NCBI GenBank assembly: GCA_031551515.1
Contig: JAVBNL010000031.1
Span: forward strand, 16,229-80,228
Direction: 5' to 3'
From: FLUQ01 sp031551515
GTDB lineage: Bacteria > Desulfobacterota > Desulfovibrionia > Desulfovibrionales > Desulfovibrionaceae
DNA length: 64,000 bases
A model generated the notes under the pieces. The model was not told the origin of the DNA and searched no databases. It was given only the letters and a program-made list of their open reading frames with translations. This document shows positions 45,791-53,636 of the stretch, piece by piece (the stretch's first letter is position 1; each line of letters starts with the position of its first letter). Made by a program: the position numbers and the translations under genes.

Positions 45791-46249
45791 ATGCATCTTG
45801 TTGTTCATACTGATCCTTGCCGCCACGCCCGCCTGGGCTTGGCCCGCCCGCTCGCCGTCATGGACGGTGACACCATAACCGTGGAGCCGGACAAGGGCGG
45901 AGAGCGGGTGAAAGTGCGCCTGCACGGCATCGACGCACCGGAAGCGCGCCAGCCATACGGCCGGGCGGCAAAAGATTTCGTTATCAAGGCCGTGTTGTTT
46001 CGCAGCGTTGAGCTGCAGGAAAGTCCGCAAAAGCGTGACCGCTACGGCCGCACGGTGGCAGTTGTGCTGTTGCCCGGCGGAGAAAGCCTGCAAGCGGTTT
46101 TGTTGCGGGCAGGCCTGGCCTGGGTCTGGCCCCGGTATTGCGTTAATTGCGCCGCATGGCAGGCCGCGCAGGATGAAGCCCGGCTGGCCGGGCGCGGCCT
46201 GTGGGCGCAGACTGCACCCGTTCCTCCGTGGGAATGGCGCAGGCGGTGA
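45791..46249 (+). CDS. Thermonuclease (SNase-like) with signal peptide in another frame
   Basis: The 152-residue frame contains a staphylococcal-nuclease-like fold: VMDGDTITV, RLHGIDAPEA (catalytic Arg and metal Asp region), YGRTVAVVLL and a C-terminal AxxAGRGLW. Its first 22 residues (MHLVVHTDP...) look unlike a real N-terminus. A second frame starting at ATG 45786 encodes a typical signal peptide (MRCILLFILILAATPAWAW) that then stops; one missing base near 45841-45850, in a GGCCCGCCCG stretch, would join them. So the gene is either frameshifted or misread. No clear ribosome site is seen. The enzyme would degrade nucleic acids outside the cytoplasm. Confidence 0.7.
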   Translation: MHLVVHTDPCRHARLGLARPLAVMDGDTITVEPDKGGERVKVRLHGIDAPEARQPYGRAAKDFVIKAVLFRSVELQESPQKRDRYGRTVAVVLLPGGESLQAVLLRAGLAWVWPRYCVNCAAWQAAQDEARLAGRGLWAQTAPVPPWEWRRR

Positions 46250-46262
46250 TGCGGGTAAAGGG

Positions 46263-46976
46263 TCACTGCCGTTTGGAATTGTCTTTGCGCGTCTCGTGAA
46301 TATGCTGCTGAAAGCGGACAAAGCCGTCCAATACATGCATGCTGATGATCTCTTCCACCTGTTTACCGGTGAGGGCGCTGTCGGCGAAGGTCTCGTGAAT
46401 ATGGCGGTGGCTGTTCAGCGCCGCTGTGAAATGGCTGTCGTGATAACTGAAATAAAAACGGTGCCAGTTCGTCTGGCGGCGCAAGGTGTCGAGCATGTCG
46501 ATCAGTACACGGTTTTCGCTCTGGCGTATGAAGGTGTCGTGATAGGCGTCGTGATGTTTCATATACTTGCGGGTGTCGCGGTTGCGCGCCCCGTCTTCCA
46601 TCCCGTCCAGTTCATAGCGCAGTTCCTGCAGCCGTTCCGGGGTCATGTTCTCGTGGGCGAGGCGAGCGGCCATGCCTTCCAGGTTGACGCGCACGAGGTA
46701 CACCTCACGCACGTCACGCTCTTCTATTTTTTTAACGAAGGTCCCACGCCGGGGAATGCTTTCGACGAAGCCCTGCCGTTCCAGTTCACGAAAGGCTTCA
46801 CGCAGGGGGGTGCGGCTGATGCCGAAATATTGCTGCAGGTCCGCTTCAATCAGTTGGGCTCCGCTTTCAATCCGCCCGCTGAGGATGGCATCCACAAGAA
46901 CGCGGGCGATTTTTTCGGGCAAGAGCTCCGCGTTGAGATGGCTTTGGCCTGAAGGAAAGTTGTCGAGTATCGGCAC
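46263..46976 (-). CDS. FCD-subfamily GntR regulator of the TRAP/dehydratase operon
   Basis: A 237-residue regulator with a winged helix (YFGISRTPLREAFRELERQGFVESIPRRGTFV) and an FCD domain (HDAYHDTF and HIHETF histidines). The GTG start at 46976 is favoured because AGGGAGA precedes it; ATG at 47039 would add 21 basic residues with a weak site. It is divergent from the DctPQM/enolase operon, the usual arrangement for its target. It presumably responds to the acid carried by that TRAP system. Confidence 0.87.
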   Translation of the reverse strand: MPILDNFPSGQSHLNAELLPEKIARVLVDAILSGRIESGAQLIEADLQQYFGISRTPLREAFRELERQGFVESIPRRGTFVKKIEERDVREVYLVRVNLEGMAARLAHENMTPERLQELRYELDGMEDGARNRDTRKYMKHHDAYHDTFIRQSENRVLIDMLDTLRRQTNWHRFYFSYHDSHFTAALNSHRHIHETFADSALTGKQVEEIISMHVLDGFVRFQQHIHETRKDNSKRQ

Positions 46977-47163
46977 TGGATTCTCCCTGGTCTGGCGTAC
47001 CCGTAAACCGGCGCTTCGCCTTTTGTCACCCACAATCATAGTTTTTTTTCCGCTCTTCGACAACCGCAACCCGTGAATGGCGGGCTGTTCGCCCGGATAT
47101 CATTCCTGCGTAACAGGCTTGCCGATTGTCCTTGTCGCTTTCTGTGCAGCACACAGAAAACGT

Positions 47164-47199
47164 TTGACAGTGAGTTGTAAATAGCACATTGTCGACCAA
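47164..47199 (+). promoter_or_regulatory. Promoter and candidate FCD operator of the TRAP operon
   Basis: TTGACA (47164-47169) is followed after 17 bp by a weak -10 CATTGT (47187-47192). TTGTCGACCAA (47189-47199), a near-palindrome of the TTGTNNACAA type seen with FCD regulators, overlaps the -10. The remaining 339-bp intergenic region shows no gene. Confidence 0.45.
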
Positions 47200-47315
47200 A
47201 CACAAAGTACAAAATATCAAAATTTAGTATTTTTTCACAAAGTTTTTGGACCACATGCCACCAAGGCCCCCGCGGGGGAACAATTTGTTTACCTAAACCG
47301 AGAGGATGGTGTTGT

Positions 47316-48296
47316 ATGTCGCTGAAAAAAATTTCTATTTTTATCGCAATTGTTATGGCGGCCGTGCTGGCGGCCGGGACGCCGACGGTTGAGGCCGCGC
47401 AAAACCTCAAGTTGCGCCTTGGCCATGAAATGCCCGAAAGCCATCCCTATCACGCGGGCGCCAAAAAATTCGCCGAGCTGGTGGCTGAAAAGAGCAAGGG
47501 CGCCATTGCCGTTCAGATCTTTCCCAACGGCAACATCGGCAAGCAGGGGCAACTAGCCGAAGGGCTGACCATGGGCACGGTGGATCTGGCCCTGACCAAC
47601 ACCATGGTGCTTGAAAAATACGAATCCCTCGTCAGCGTGCTGGCCTTGCCCTATCTCATGCGCAGTTGGGAGCATCTGTACAAGGTCGTGGACGGCCCCC
47701 TGGGCGAAGAGCTCAATGCCAGGCTGGAAAAGAAGGGCCTCAGCGTTCTGGCTTACTGCTCCGTGGGCACCATCTATATCAACTCCATCAAATTGGTGAA
47801 AAATCCTGAAGACATGAAAGGCCTGAAGCTGCGGGTGCAGCCCGGCCCCAGCTATGTCGAAGCGGGCAAGGCCATGGGCGCGGTGGTCACCACCACGGCG
47901 TTCAGCGAAGTGTATACGGCCCTGCAACTGGGCACCATCGACGCCCAGACCCAATCCGTCAGCAATATCCTGAGCAACAAGCACTATGAGGTGGCGAAAT
48001 TTATCGTGCTGAACGACTTCGGCTATCTGCTTGAGCCCCTTTCCGTCAGCAAGATGGTTTTTGACCGCCTCAGCCCCGAGCAGAAAAAAATCTTGAAAGA
48101 AGCCGCCTATGAAGCCGCCGTGTGGCAGCGCAAATACATGGCGGACGAAGAAAAGAAAGGCATTGTCACCCTCAAGGGTTATGGCGTCACCGTGTCGGAC
48201 TGCGACATGGACAAGTGGCGCGCCACTTTGGAACCCATTCAGCAGAAATTCCCCAACTGGCTTGAATTCATCAACAAGATCAAGGCTGTGAAATAG
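47316..48296 (+). CDS. dctP: TRAP transporter substrate-binding protein (DctP family)
   Basis: A 326-residue periplasmic protein with a signal peptide (residues 1 to about 27, ending VEAA) and the DctP fold: LRLGHEMPESHPYHAGAKKFAELV, the conserved LRVQPGP arginine that binds the substrate carboxylate, and TAFSEVYTALQLGTIDAQ. It delivers an organic acid to the DctQM membrane proteins. Head of an operon with dctQ, dctM and an enolase-superfamily gene, so a sugar acid is likely. Confidence 0.93.
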   Translation: MSLKKISIFIAIVMAAVLAAGTPTVEAAQNLKLRLGHEMPESHPYHAGAKKFAELVAEKSKGAIAVQIFPNGNIGKQGQLAEGLTMGTVDLALTNTMVLEKYESLVSVLALPYLMRSWEHLYKVVDGPLGEELNARLEKKGLSVLAYCSVGTIYINSIKLVKNPEDMKGLKLRVQPGPSYVEAGKAMGAVVTTTAFSEVYTALQLGTIDAQTQSVSNILSNKHYEVAKFIVLNDFGYLLEPLSVSKMVFDRLSPEQKKILKEAAYEAAVWQRKYMADEEKKGIVTLKGYGVTVSDCDMDKWRATLEPIQQKFPNWLEFINKIKAVK

Positions 48297-48358
48297 CACG
48301 GCGAAACCCGCCCCGGCCGCGTGACGGCGGCCGGGCAAGCCTCAAGGGAGTTTTGTCC

Positions 48359-48850
48359 ATGCTGGAAACGTTCAATGACAGACTGATGAAGATTGTGAAC
48401 GTGGTCATCGTCATTTCCTGCGCATTCCTTGTGCTGTGCATCACCTTGCAGATTCTGACCCGCTTTGTGCTGAAAATACCGATGCCCTGGACCGAGGAAT
48501 ACGCGCGCTACGCCTTTGTTTGGCTGGCCATGTTCGGCAGCGCCAAGGCCGTGCGGGAGCGTTCGCACATCTTCGTGGATATTCTAGAGGTGGCGGTCAA
48601 AGGAAAGATTTCGCGGTTCTGCGGCATATTGGCCGACTGCATCAGCGTGATCTTTTTCTGCACCCTGCTGTATGTGAGCACGCCCTGGGCGCTCAAAAAC
48701 CTGGACGTAAGCACGGAAAGCATTCCCGAGGTCAGCCTTGGCCTGTTCTACCTCTGCATCCCCGTCGCCGCGGCCCTGATGCTCGTCTTCAACCTGGAAA
48801 TGCTGCTGAAACGCCTGGCGGCGCAACCCGCGCAAGCGACGGGAGAATAG
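48359..48850 (+). CDS. dctQ: TRAP transporter small membrane subunit (DctQ family)
   Basis: A 163-residue four-TM protein with the DctQ signature RFVLKIPMPWTEEYARYAFVWLAMFGSAKAVRERSH split across TM1-TM2. The ATG at 48359 is the right start: AGGGAG lies 8 nt upstream, whereas the TTG at 48353 is too close to it. It ends 2 bp before dctM, as usual for this pair. Confidence 0.93.
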   Translation: MLETFNDRLMKIVNVVIVISCAFLVLCITLQILTRFVLKIPMPWTEEYARYAFVWLAMFGSAKAVRERSHIFVDILEVAVKGKISRFCGILADCISVIFFCTLLYVSTPWALKNLDVSTESIPEVSLGLFYLCIPVAAALMLVFNLEMLLKRLAAQPAQATGE

Positions 48851-48852
48851 CC

Positions 48853-50139
48853 ATGTCCATGCTGCTGCTTATATCCTTTATCGTCTTCGCGGCCGTGGGC
48901 GTGCCCATTGCCATATCGCTGATCATGACCGTGGTGACCTATTTTCTGGCCGCGGACGAGCTGTTTTACACCCAGGTCATCGCCCCGCGCCTGTTCGGCG
49001 GCATGAGCTCTTTCGAGCTTTTGGCCATTCCCATGTTCATTTTATCCGGCGACCTGCTTTTTGCGGGCAAGGTTTCAAAATCGCTTGTGGATCTGGCCAA
49101 CGCCCTGGTCGGACACGTGCGCGGATCCATGGCCCTGGTGACTACCATGGCCTGCATGTTTTTCGGCGCGGTTTCCGGTTCCGGCCCGGCCACGGCCGCG
49201 GCCATCGGCTCCGTCGTCGCGCCGGAGATGGAGCGCTCGGGATACGACAAAAACTTCACGGCCGCGGTCATCACCGCCTCCGGCCCTTTGGGCGTGCTCA
49301 TTCCGCCCAGCATCCTGATGGTGGTCTACGGCGTGGTCACCAACACGTCCATCGGCGCGCTGCTTGTTTCCGGCATCGGGCCGGGCCTGGTGTTCGGGGC
49401 GTTTTTGATGTCCTATGAATGGTATATCTGCAAAAAACGCGGCTACGGCCTGACCGATGCCTCGTTTTCATTGTCCCGCGTCTTCACCGCATTGAAAAAC
49501 GCCGTGTGGGCGCTGCTTATTCCCGTCATCATTCTCGGCGGCATTTACAGCGGCATGTTCACGCCGACGGAAGCGGCGGGCGTCTCGGTGGTTTACGCGC
49601 TGTTTGTCGGGCTTTTTGTACTGCGTACCCTGACCTTCAAAGGGCTGTTCGGCATCTTTTTAAACAGCAGCGTGACCACGGCGACCATCATGTTTGTGGT
49701 GGGCGGCGTCTCGTGCCTGAGCTGGGTGCTCTCGCGCGAGCAGATACCGGAAATGCTGACGGAAGCGGCCCTGGTCAGTGTGGCTTCGCCGCTGATGTTC
49801 ATGCTTATCTGCAACATCGTTCTGCTGTTCGCGGGCATGATCGAAAACGGTTCCGCCTGCATTTTGCTGCTGGTGCCGCTCATGTTTCCCATCTCGCAAC
49901 AGTTCGGCATCGACCCCATCTTTTTCGGGGCCGTGGTCGTGGCCAACCTGGCCGTGGGCATGATGACCCCGCCTGTCGCCACAACGCTGTATGTGGCGGC
50001 GCGGGTCACAAACACCTCGTTCAGCAAGCTCATACCGGAGGTTATACCGTTCTGCTTTGTATTGCTGGCGGCGCTGGCGGTTATCATCGCGTTCCCCGCC
50101 ATCGTCATGACGCTGCCGAACCTTCTTTTCAAAAGTTAG
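48853..50139 (+). CDS. dctM: TRAP transporter large membrane subunit (DctM family)
   Basis: A 428-residue protein with about 12 hydrophobic segments and the DctM signatures FAAVGVPIAISL, AIPMFILSGDLL, GAVSGSGPATAAAIGSV and GVLIPPSILMVVYG. It is the Na+- or H+-driven permease of the TRAP system. The start at 48853 (MSMLLL) follows dctQ closely; the longer frame from 48436 is a shadow of dctQ. Confidence 0.94.
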   Translation: MSMLLLISFIVFAAVGVPIAISLIMTVVTYFLAADELFYTQVIAPRLFGGMSSFELLAIPMFILSGDLLFAGKVSKSLVDLANALVGHVRGSMALVTTMACMFFGAVSGSGPATAAAIGSVVAPEMERSGYDKNFTAAVITASGPLGVLIPPSILMVVYGVVTNTSIGALLVSGIGPGLVFGAFLMSYEWYICKKRGYGLTDASFSLSRVFTALKNAVWALLIPVIILGGIYSGMFTPTEAAGVSVVYALFVGLFVLRTLTFKGLFGIFLNSSVTTATIMFVVGGVSCLSWVLSREQIPEMLTEAALVSVASPLMFMLICNIVLLFAGMIENGSACILLLVPLMFPISQQFGIDPIFFGAVVVANLAVGMMTPPVATTLYVAARVTNTSFSKLIPEVIPFCFVLLAALAVIIAFPAIVMTLPNLLFKS

Positions 50140-50180
50140 CCTGAGCGGATTGCAACCACAATTCAACGGAGAGTTTTCCC

Positions 50181-51332
50181 ATGCGTATCAAAGAGATCAA
50201 AGCAATTCCCATCCACTATCCTCTGGAAGAGGTGTTCAGAGCCGGCACGTACAAGGTGACCAACCGCGACACCATCGTCGTGGTCGCGGTGTTTGAAGAC
50301 GGCACCAAGGCGGAAACCTACGGCGGCGACGAAGATATGGAGCAGGCCCGGGTCGTCGGCCTGATCAACGGCGAGTTTCAGCAACTGCTTGTGGGGCGCG
50401 ACATCGATAGCCCCGAGGATATCGCGGCCGCTTATGAAGCCATGATGAACCTGCCCGTGGATTTGGGGTACCGTGCGTTGGTGGACCTTGATATGGGCCG
50501 CCACGGCATACAGCAGCAGGCGCTTTCTCTGGTGGACATGACTTTGTGGGACGGGCTGGGAAAACTGAAGAAAAAACCGGTGCACGCGCTCTTGGGCGGC
50601 GCCAAGCGCGACTGGATCAAGGTCATCAGCATCGGCGGCTATTATCACGATAACGACCCGCTGGGTACGGCGGATGAAGCGGCCAGCCTGCGTGATTTCG
50701 GCGTGGCCGGGTTGAAGATGAAAGTGGGCCGGGCCACCTTCGAACAGGACGTGGCCAGAATCGAAGCGGCCTGGAAAGCGGCGGGCAAGGACTTTTTGCT
50801 GGCCGTGGACGTGAACCAGGGCTGGACCGTGGCCCAAAGCAAAAAGTTCTGCAGGGACGCGGCCGATCTGGGGTTGGCCTGGTTGGAAGAGCCGGTGCGT
50901 TGGTATGATTGCCTGACGGGGCTTGCGGAAGTGCGCAAGGAATCGAAAATTCCCATCGTCAGCGGCCAGGGTGACATTTCGGAATTCCGCAGCTGCGATC
51001 TGGTGCGTTACGGCGCGGTGGACCAGCTCAATACGGATATGACCTTGGTCGGCGGCATCACCGGCTGGATGCGAGTGGCCCGCTTCGCGGCGAAGCACGG
51101 GGTTTCCATGGGGCACCACGAAGAGCCGCAGGGTTCGCTGACCACGCTGGCTGTATGCGAAAAAGCCGGCCCGGTGGAAATATTCGCCAATGAAAAGCGC
51201 GATCCCCTGTGGCGCAAAATCATGGTCTCGCCGCCGAAAATAAAGGACGGCATGATGGAAATTCCGCAGGGGCCGGGCCTGGGCATCCCCCTGAACTGGG
51301 AATTTATCAACAAGTACAAAATCGTCGGCTGA
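50181..51332 (+). CDS. Mandelate racemase/muconate lactonizing family enzyme (sugar-acid dehydratase-like)
   Basis: A 383-residue enolase-superfamily enzyme. Visible active-site residues are the KxK pair K179/K181 (GLKMKVG), metal ligands D210 (DVNQGW) and E236 (LEEP), and H312 in GHHEEP. The third metal ligand appears as D265 in SGQGD, where most relatives have Glu. It is 41 bp downstream of dctM, so it probably acts on the imported acid by dehydration or racemisation. Exact substrate unknown. Confidence 0.88.
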   Translation: MRIKEIKAIPIHYPLEEVFRAGTYKVTNRDTIVVVAVFEDGTKAETYGGDEDMEQARVVGLINGEFQQLLVGRDIDSPEDIAAAYEAMMNLPVDLGYRALVDLDMGRHGIQQQALSLVDMTLWDGLGKLKKKPVHALLGGAKRDWIKVISIGGYYHDNDPLGTADEAASLRDFGVAGLKMKVGRATFEQDVARIEAAWKAAGKDFLLAVDVNQGWTVAQSKKFCRDAADLGLAWLEEPVRWYDCLTGLAEVRKESKIPIVSGQGDISEFRSCDLVRYGAVDQLNTDMTLVGGITGWMRVARFAAKHGVSMGHHEEPQGSLTTLAVCEKAGPVEIFANEKRDPLWRKIMVSPPKIKDGMMEIPQGPGLGIPLNWEFINKYKIVG

Positions 51333-51346
51333 TCAATCCTTGCCGT

Positions 51347-52324
51347 CTACTTGCGGAGGAACAGCGCAAGACCGTCTTGCGTCTGTTCCTCCACTTCGTT
51401 CAGGGTCACCAGGCGGTCCAGGTGCGAAAGAGCTTCGCCGGTGGCGAACCATTTCTGCGGCGTGGGAAAGTCTTCCCACGAGCTGTACCGCATGGCCCAG
51501 GTCATGCGGGAAGCGACGGTATAAGCGTTAAGCGGCCCTTTGGCCAGAATGGACAGCACTTCGTCCAGCCGCCGCTCGTGGTGCTGCATAAGTTCTTTGA
51601 TTCTGCCCTGGGTGTCCTTGATGAGCGAGCGGTGCCCCGGCAGCGTCAGTTCGACATCCAGGCGGGATACGGCCGAAAGGCTGCCGAGATAGTTGCCCAA
51701 AGAATCGGGCACCCCCGGCCAGCGGGTGATATTGGGAGAGATGTTGCCCAGGATATGGTCCCCGGCGAACAGCAGTTTACGCGCGGCCTCATACAGCACG
51801 ATCTGGTCAGGGGTGTGTCCCGGCACGCGGATGACGCGCAGAACATAGCCGCCGTAGCGCAGCTCGTCGCCATCCTTTACCACGGTGAAATCAAGGGCTT
51901 GGGGCGAAAAGCGTATGCCGGGGTGGGCGCCCACCAGATCGTCCAGCTGCCGGGTTGAAAAGCCGTGCGGCAGCATGCGGCGGGCAAGGCGTGTGTGGTG
52001 GTCTTTTTCCAATGCATAGGCGTTGATGGCCGCGCCGTCGCCCGCGCTGCACCAGATGACGGTTTGCGGTCCGGCAAGGCCGGCTGCCAGGCCGGAGTGG
52101 TCGGCATGCAGATGAGTAAGGCAGATATCCAGGCGGTCTTTGTTCACGCCCAGTTCACGCAGGCCCGCATCCAGCGCTTCGCGGCATTCCGGCCGGTTAA
52201 AGCCTGTATCGATCAGCAAGTGTCGGTCCCCGCCCGTAATGCAATAGGCGTTCAGGGCTTTGAGCGGGCTGCCGGGCAGGGGCACTTCAATTCTGTGGAT
52301 GTTTTCGCGTATGGTTTCGATCAT
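51347..52324 (-). CDS. MBL-fold metallo-hydrolase
   Basis: A 325-residue protein with the metallo-beta-lactamase motif HLHADHSG (H71, H73, D75, H76), VPGHTPDQI and AGDHILG metal ligands, and a C-terminal helical domain (about 230-325) like that of LACTB2-type and related hydrolases. Substrates of such proteins include thioesters and esters. It overlaps the MGMT gene by 4 bp on the minus strand, pointing to joint expression, and converges on the enolase-family gene with a 14-bp gap. Confidence 0.87.
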   Translation of the reverse strand: MIETIRENIHRIEVPLPGSPLKALNAYCITGGDRHLLIDTGFNRPECREALDAGLRELGVNKDRLDICLTHLHADHSGLAAGLAGPQTVIWCSAGDGAAINAYALEKDHHTRLARRMLPHGFSTRQLDDLVGAHPGIRFSPQALDFTVVKDGDELRYGGYVLRVIRVPGHTPDQIVLYEAARKLLFAGDHILGNISPNITRWPGVPDSLGNYLGSLSAVSRLDVELTLPGHRSLIKDTQGRIKELMQHHERRLDEVLSILAKGPLNAYTVASRMTWAMRYSSWEDFPTPQKWFATGEALSHLDRLVTLNEVEEQTQDGLALFLRK

Positions 52325-52671
52325 GATTCCTCGGGAAAAAAGAGCGCGGCGTCAGGGTAAAATAGGCTGGCAGCCATGTCGATGCGGCCGTCGGGTTTAA
52401 AAAACACGCCTTCAGATTCCAGCAGTTCGCGTTGTCGCGCGGCGCCGCCGAAATGATGCCCCCCGGCCATCTTTCCGGCTTTGTTGACAACCCGGTGGCA
52501 GGGCAGCCCCAGGTGATCGGGGGCGCTGCTCATGGCAAAACCTACAATTTTGGGCGAACAGACGCCGCCCAGGCACAAGGCGATTTGGCCGTAAGTCATG
52601 ACCTTGCCGGGCGGAATTGTGGCGACCAGGGTGTAAACCCGGTTGAAAAACTGTCCTTTGTTCGGGCGCAT
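52321..52671 (-). CDS. MGMT/Ogt-like O6-alkylguanine-DNA alkyltransferase domain protein
   Basis: A short 116-residue protein consisting only of the alkyltransferase DNA-binding/active-site domain. The active-site motif PCHRVV keeps Cys58 (alkyltransferase-like proteins have Trp or Ala), preceded by MTYGQIALCLG and followed by AGGHHFGG. It would repair alkylated guanine by transfer to the cysteine. The start at 52671 (MRPNKG) is taken over the frame from 52707. It overlaps the MBL gene by 4 bp. Confidence 0.85.
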   Translation of the reverse strand: MRPNKGQFFNRVYTLVATIPPGKVMTYGQIALCLGGVCSPKIVGFAMSSAPDHLGLPCHRVVNKAGKMAGGHHFGGAARQRELLESEGVFFKPDGRIDMAASLFYPDAALFFPEES

Positions 52672-52851
52672 GGCGCGCAGTTTCGCACAGGGGCGCTCCG
52701 CGGGCAAGAGTAATAGTGTGCCGGCGCGGTTATGACGCTTCCCATGATAAATTTATAGGTCAAAAATCATATTGCTTTGCTGTGAAACTATGCGGTAATA
52801 TCCATATCAGTAAAAATTCCCTTAGGGCGCCTTAACCGGCGGTATGGTTAT

Positions 52852-53439
52852 ATGACTGTGATGCGTAAACAAAGAATAGGTGTTTTTTGCCTTGCGGCAC
52901 TGCTGCTTTTTCCCTGCGGCGCGTTCGCGGCGGAAGACGAGGCGCAGCCCGAAAAGCCCGGCGTGGTGCAGCGCATTGAGCAGCGTTTGAGTCAGGTCTG
53001 GCACTCGTCGTCGTATGATCTGTATGTGCCCTTGTACACGTGGCACAACCGGGCCATGTACGACCAGAAGCACATCGACAGGTATAACGAGAACCCCTGG
53101 GGCCTGGGGCTGGGCAAGTCGTTCGTGGATGAGGACGGCGACTGGCACGCTTTGTACGCCATGGGCTTTATGGATTCGTACAACAAGTTCGAACCCATCG
53201 TAGGGTACGGGTTTTTGAAGATGTGGCGCCCGTTCGGACCGGACGGTTTCCGCCTGGGCGGGGGCTTCACCCTGGGCATCACCGCCAGGGAACAGTATGA
53301 TTACATACCGATGCCGCTGCCCTTGCCCATGGCGGGCATAGGGTACAAGCAATTCGACATCCAGGCGGTATATATTCCCGGCACGTACAACAACGGCAAC
53401 GTGTTGTTCGCTTGGTTCCGCTGGAATTTCAGCGAGTGA
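52852..53439 (+). CDS. pagP: PagP-like lipid A palmitoyltransferase
   Basis: A 195-residue outer-membrane enzyme. A signal peptide (residues 1 to about 27, ending AFAA) precedes an amphipathic helix and an eight-stranded barrel. The catalytic set of PagP is visible: H65 in YTWHNR and D108-S109 in FMDSYNK, with YNENPWGLGLGKS between. It moves palmitate from phospholipids to lipid A, increasing resistance to cationic peptides. ATG 52852 and ATG 52861 are both possible starts. It stands alone after an AT-rich upstream region. Confidence 0.93.
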   Translation: MTVMRKQRIGVFCLAALLLFPCGAFAAEDEAQPEKPGVVQRIEQRLSQVWHSSSYDLYVPLYTWHNRAMYDQKHIDRYNENPWGLGLGKSFVDEDGDWHALYAMGFMDSYNKFEPIVGYGFLKMWRPFGPDGFRLGGGFTLGITAREQYDYIPMPLPLPMAGIGYKQFDIQAVYIPGTYNNGNVLFAWFRWNFSE

Positions 53440-53502
53440 AGATCGGCGCTCCCGGCTGTTTACGGGAGTGGTCCCGGTGTGAAGTTCTGTTTTTCTCTTT
53501 TC

Positions 53503-53536
53503 TTAGTTGGCCTCGCCGGGGAGGCGGACCAACTAA
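53503..53536. other. Hairpin with 8-bp TTAGTTGG/CCAACTAA arms
   Basis: TTAGTTGG (53503-53510) pairs with CCAACTAA (53529-53536); the middle adds partial CCTCGCC/GGCGG pairing. T-rich DNA lies before and A-rich DNA after it on the plus strand, so it would not terminate plus transcripts; its role is unclear. Confidence 0.45.
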
Positions 53537-53606
53537 CTCAAAAAAACAACAGAATTTCTCACCGGAACCGCTCTCGCCAAAAAACCGGGAGCATAACTCT
53601 TAAACA

Positions 53607-53632
53607 GAAGCCCCGGCTTGCGCCGGGGCTTC
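53607..53632. terminator. Hairpin between pagP and the GlcF-like gene
   Basis: A perfect 10-bp stem GAAGCCCCGG/CCGGGGCTTC with a CTTGCG loop lies 5 bp after the convergent minus-strand gene's stop. It is a likely terminator for one or both genes, although the following T-tract is weak. Confidence 0.6.
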
Positions 53633-53636
53633 CCTG

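Noticed and set aside
45707..46336. 209-codon minus-strand frame opposite the nuclease gene
   Set aside because: It is a shadow of the nuclease and the end of the FCD gene; the plus strand has clear nuclease motifs.
53503..53536. Hairpin considered as a terminator for pagP
   Set aside because: The T-rich run is before, not after, the stem on the plus strand; listed only as a hairpin.
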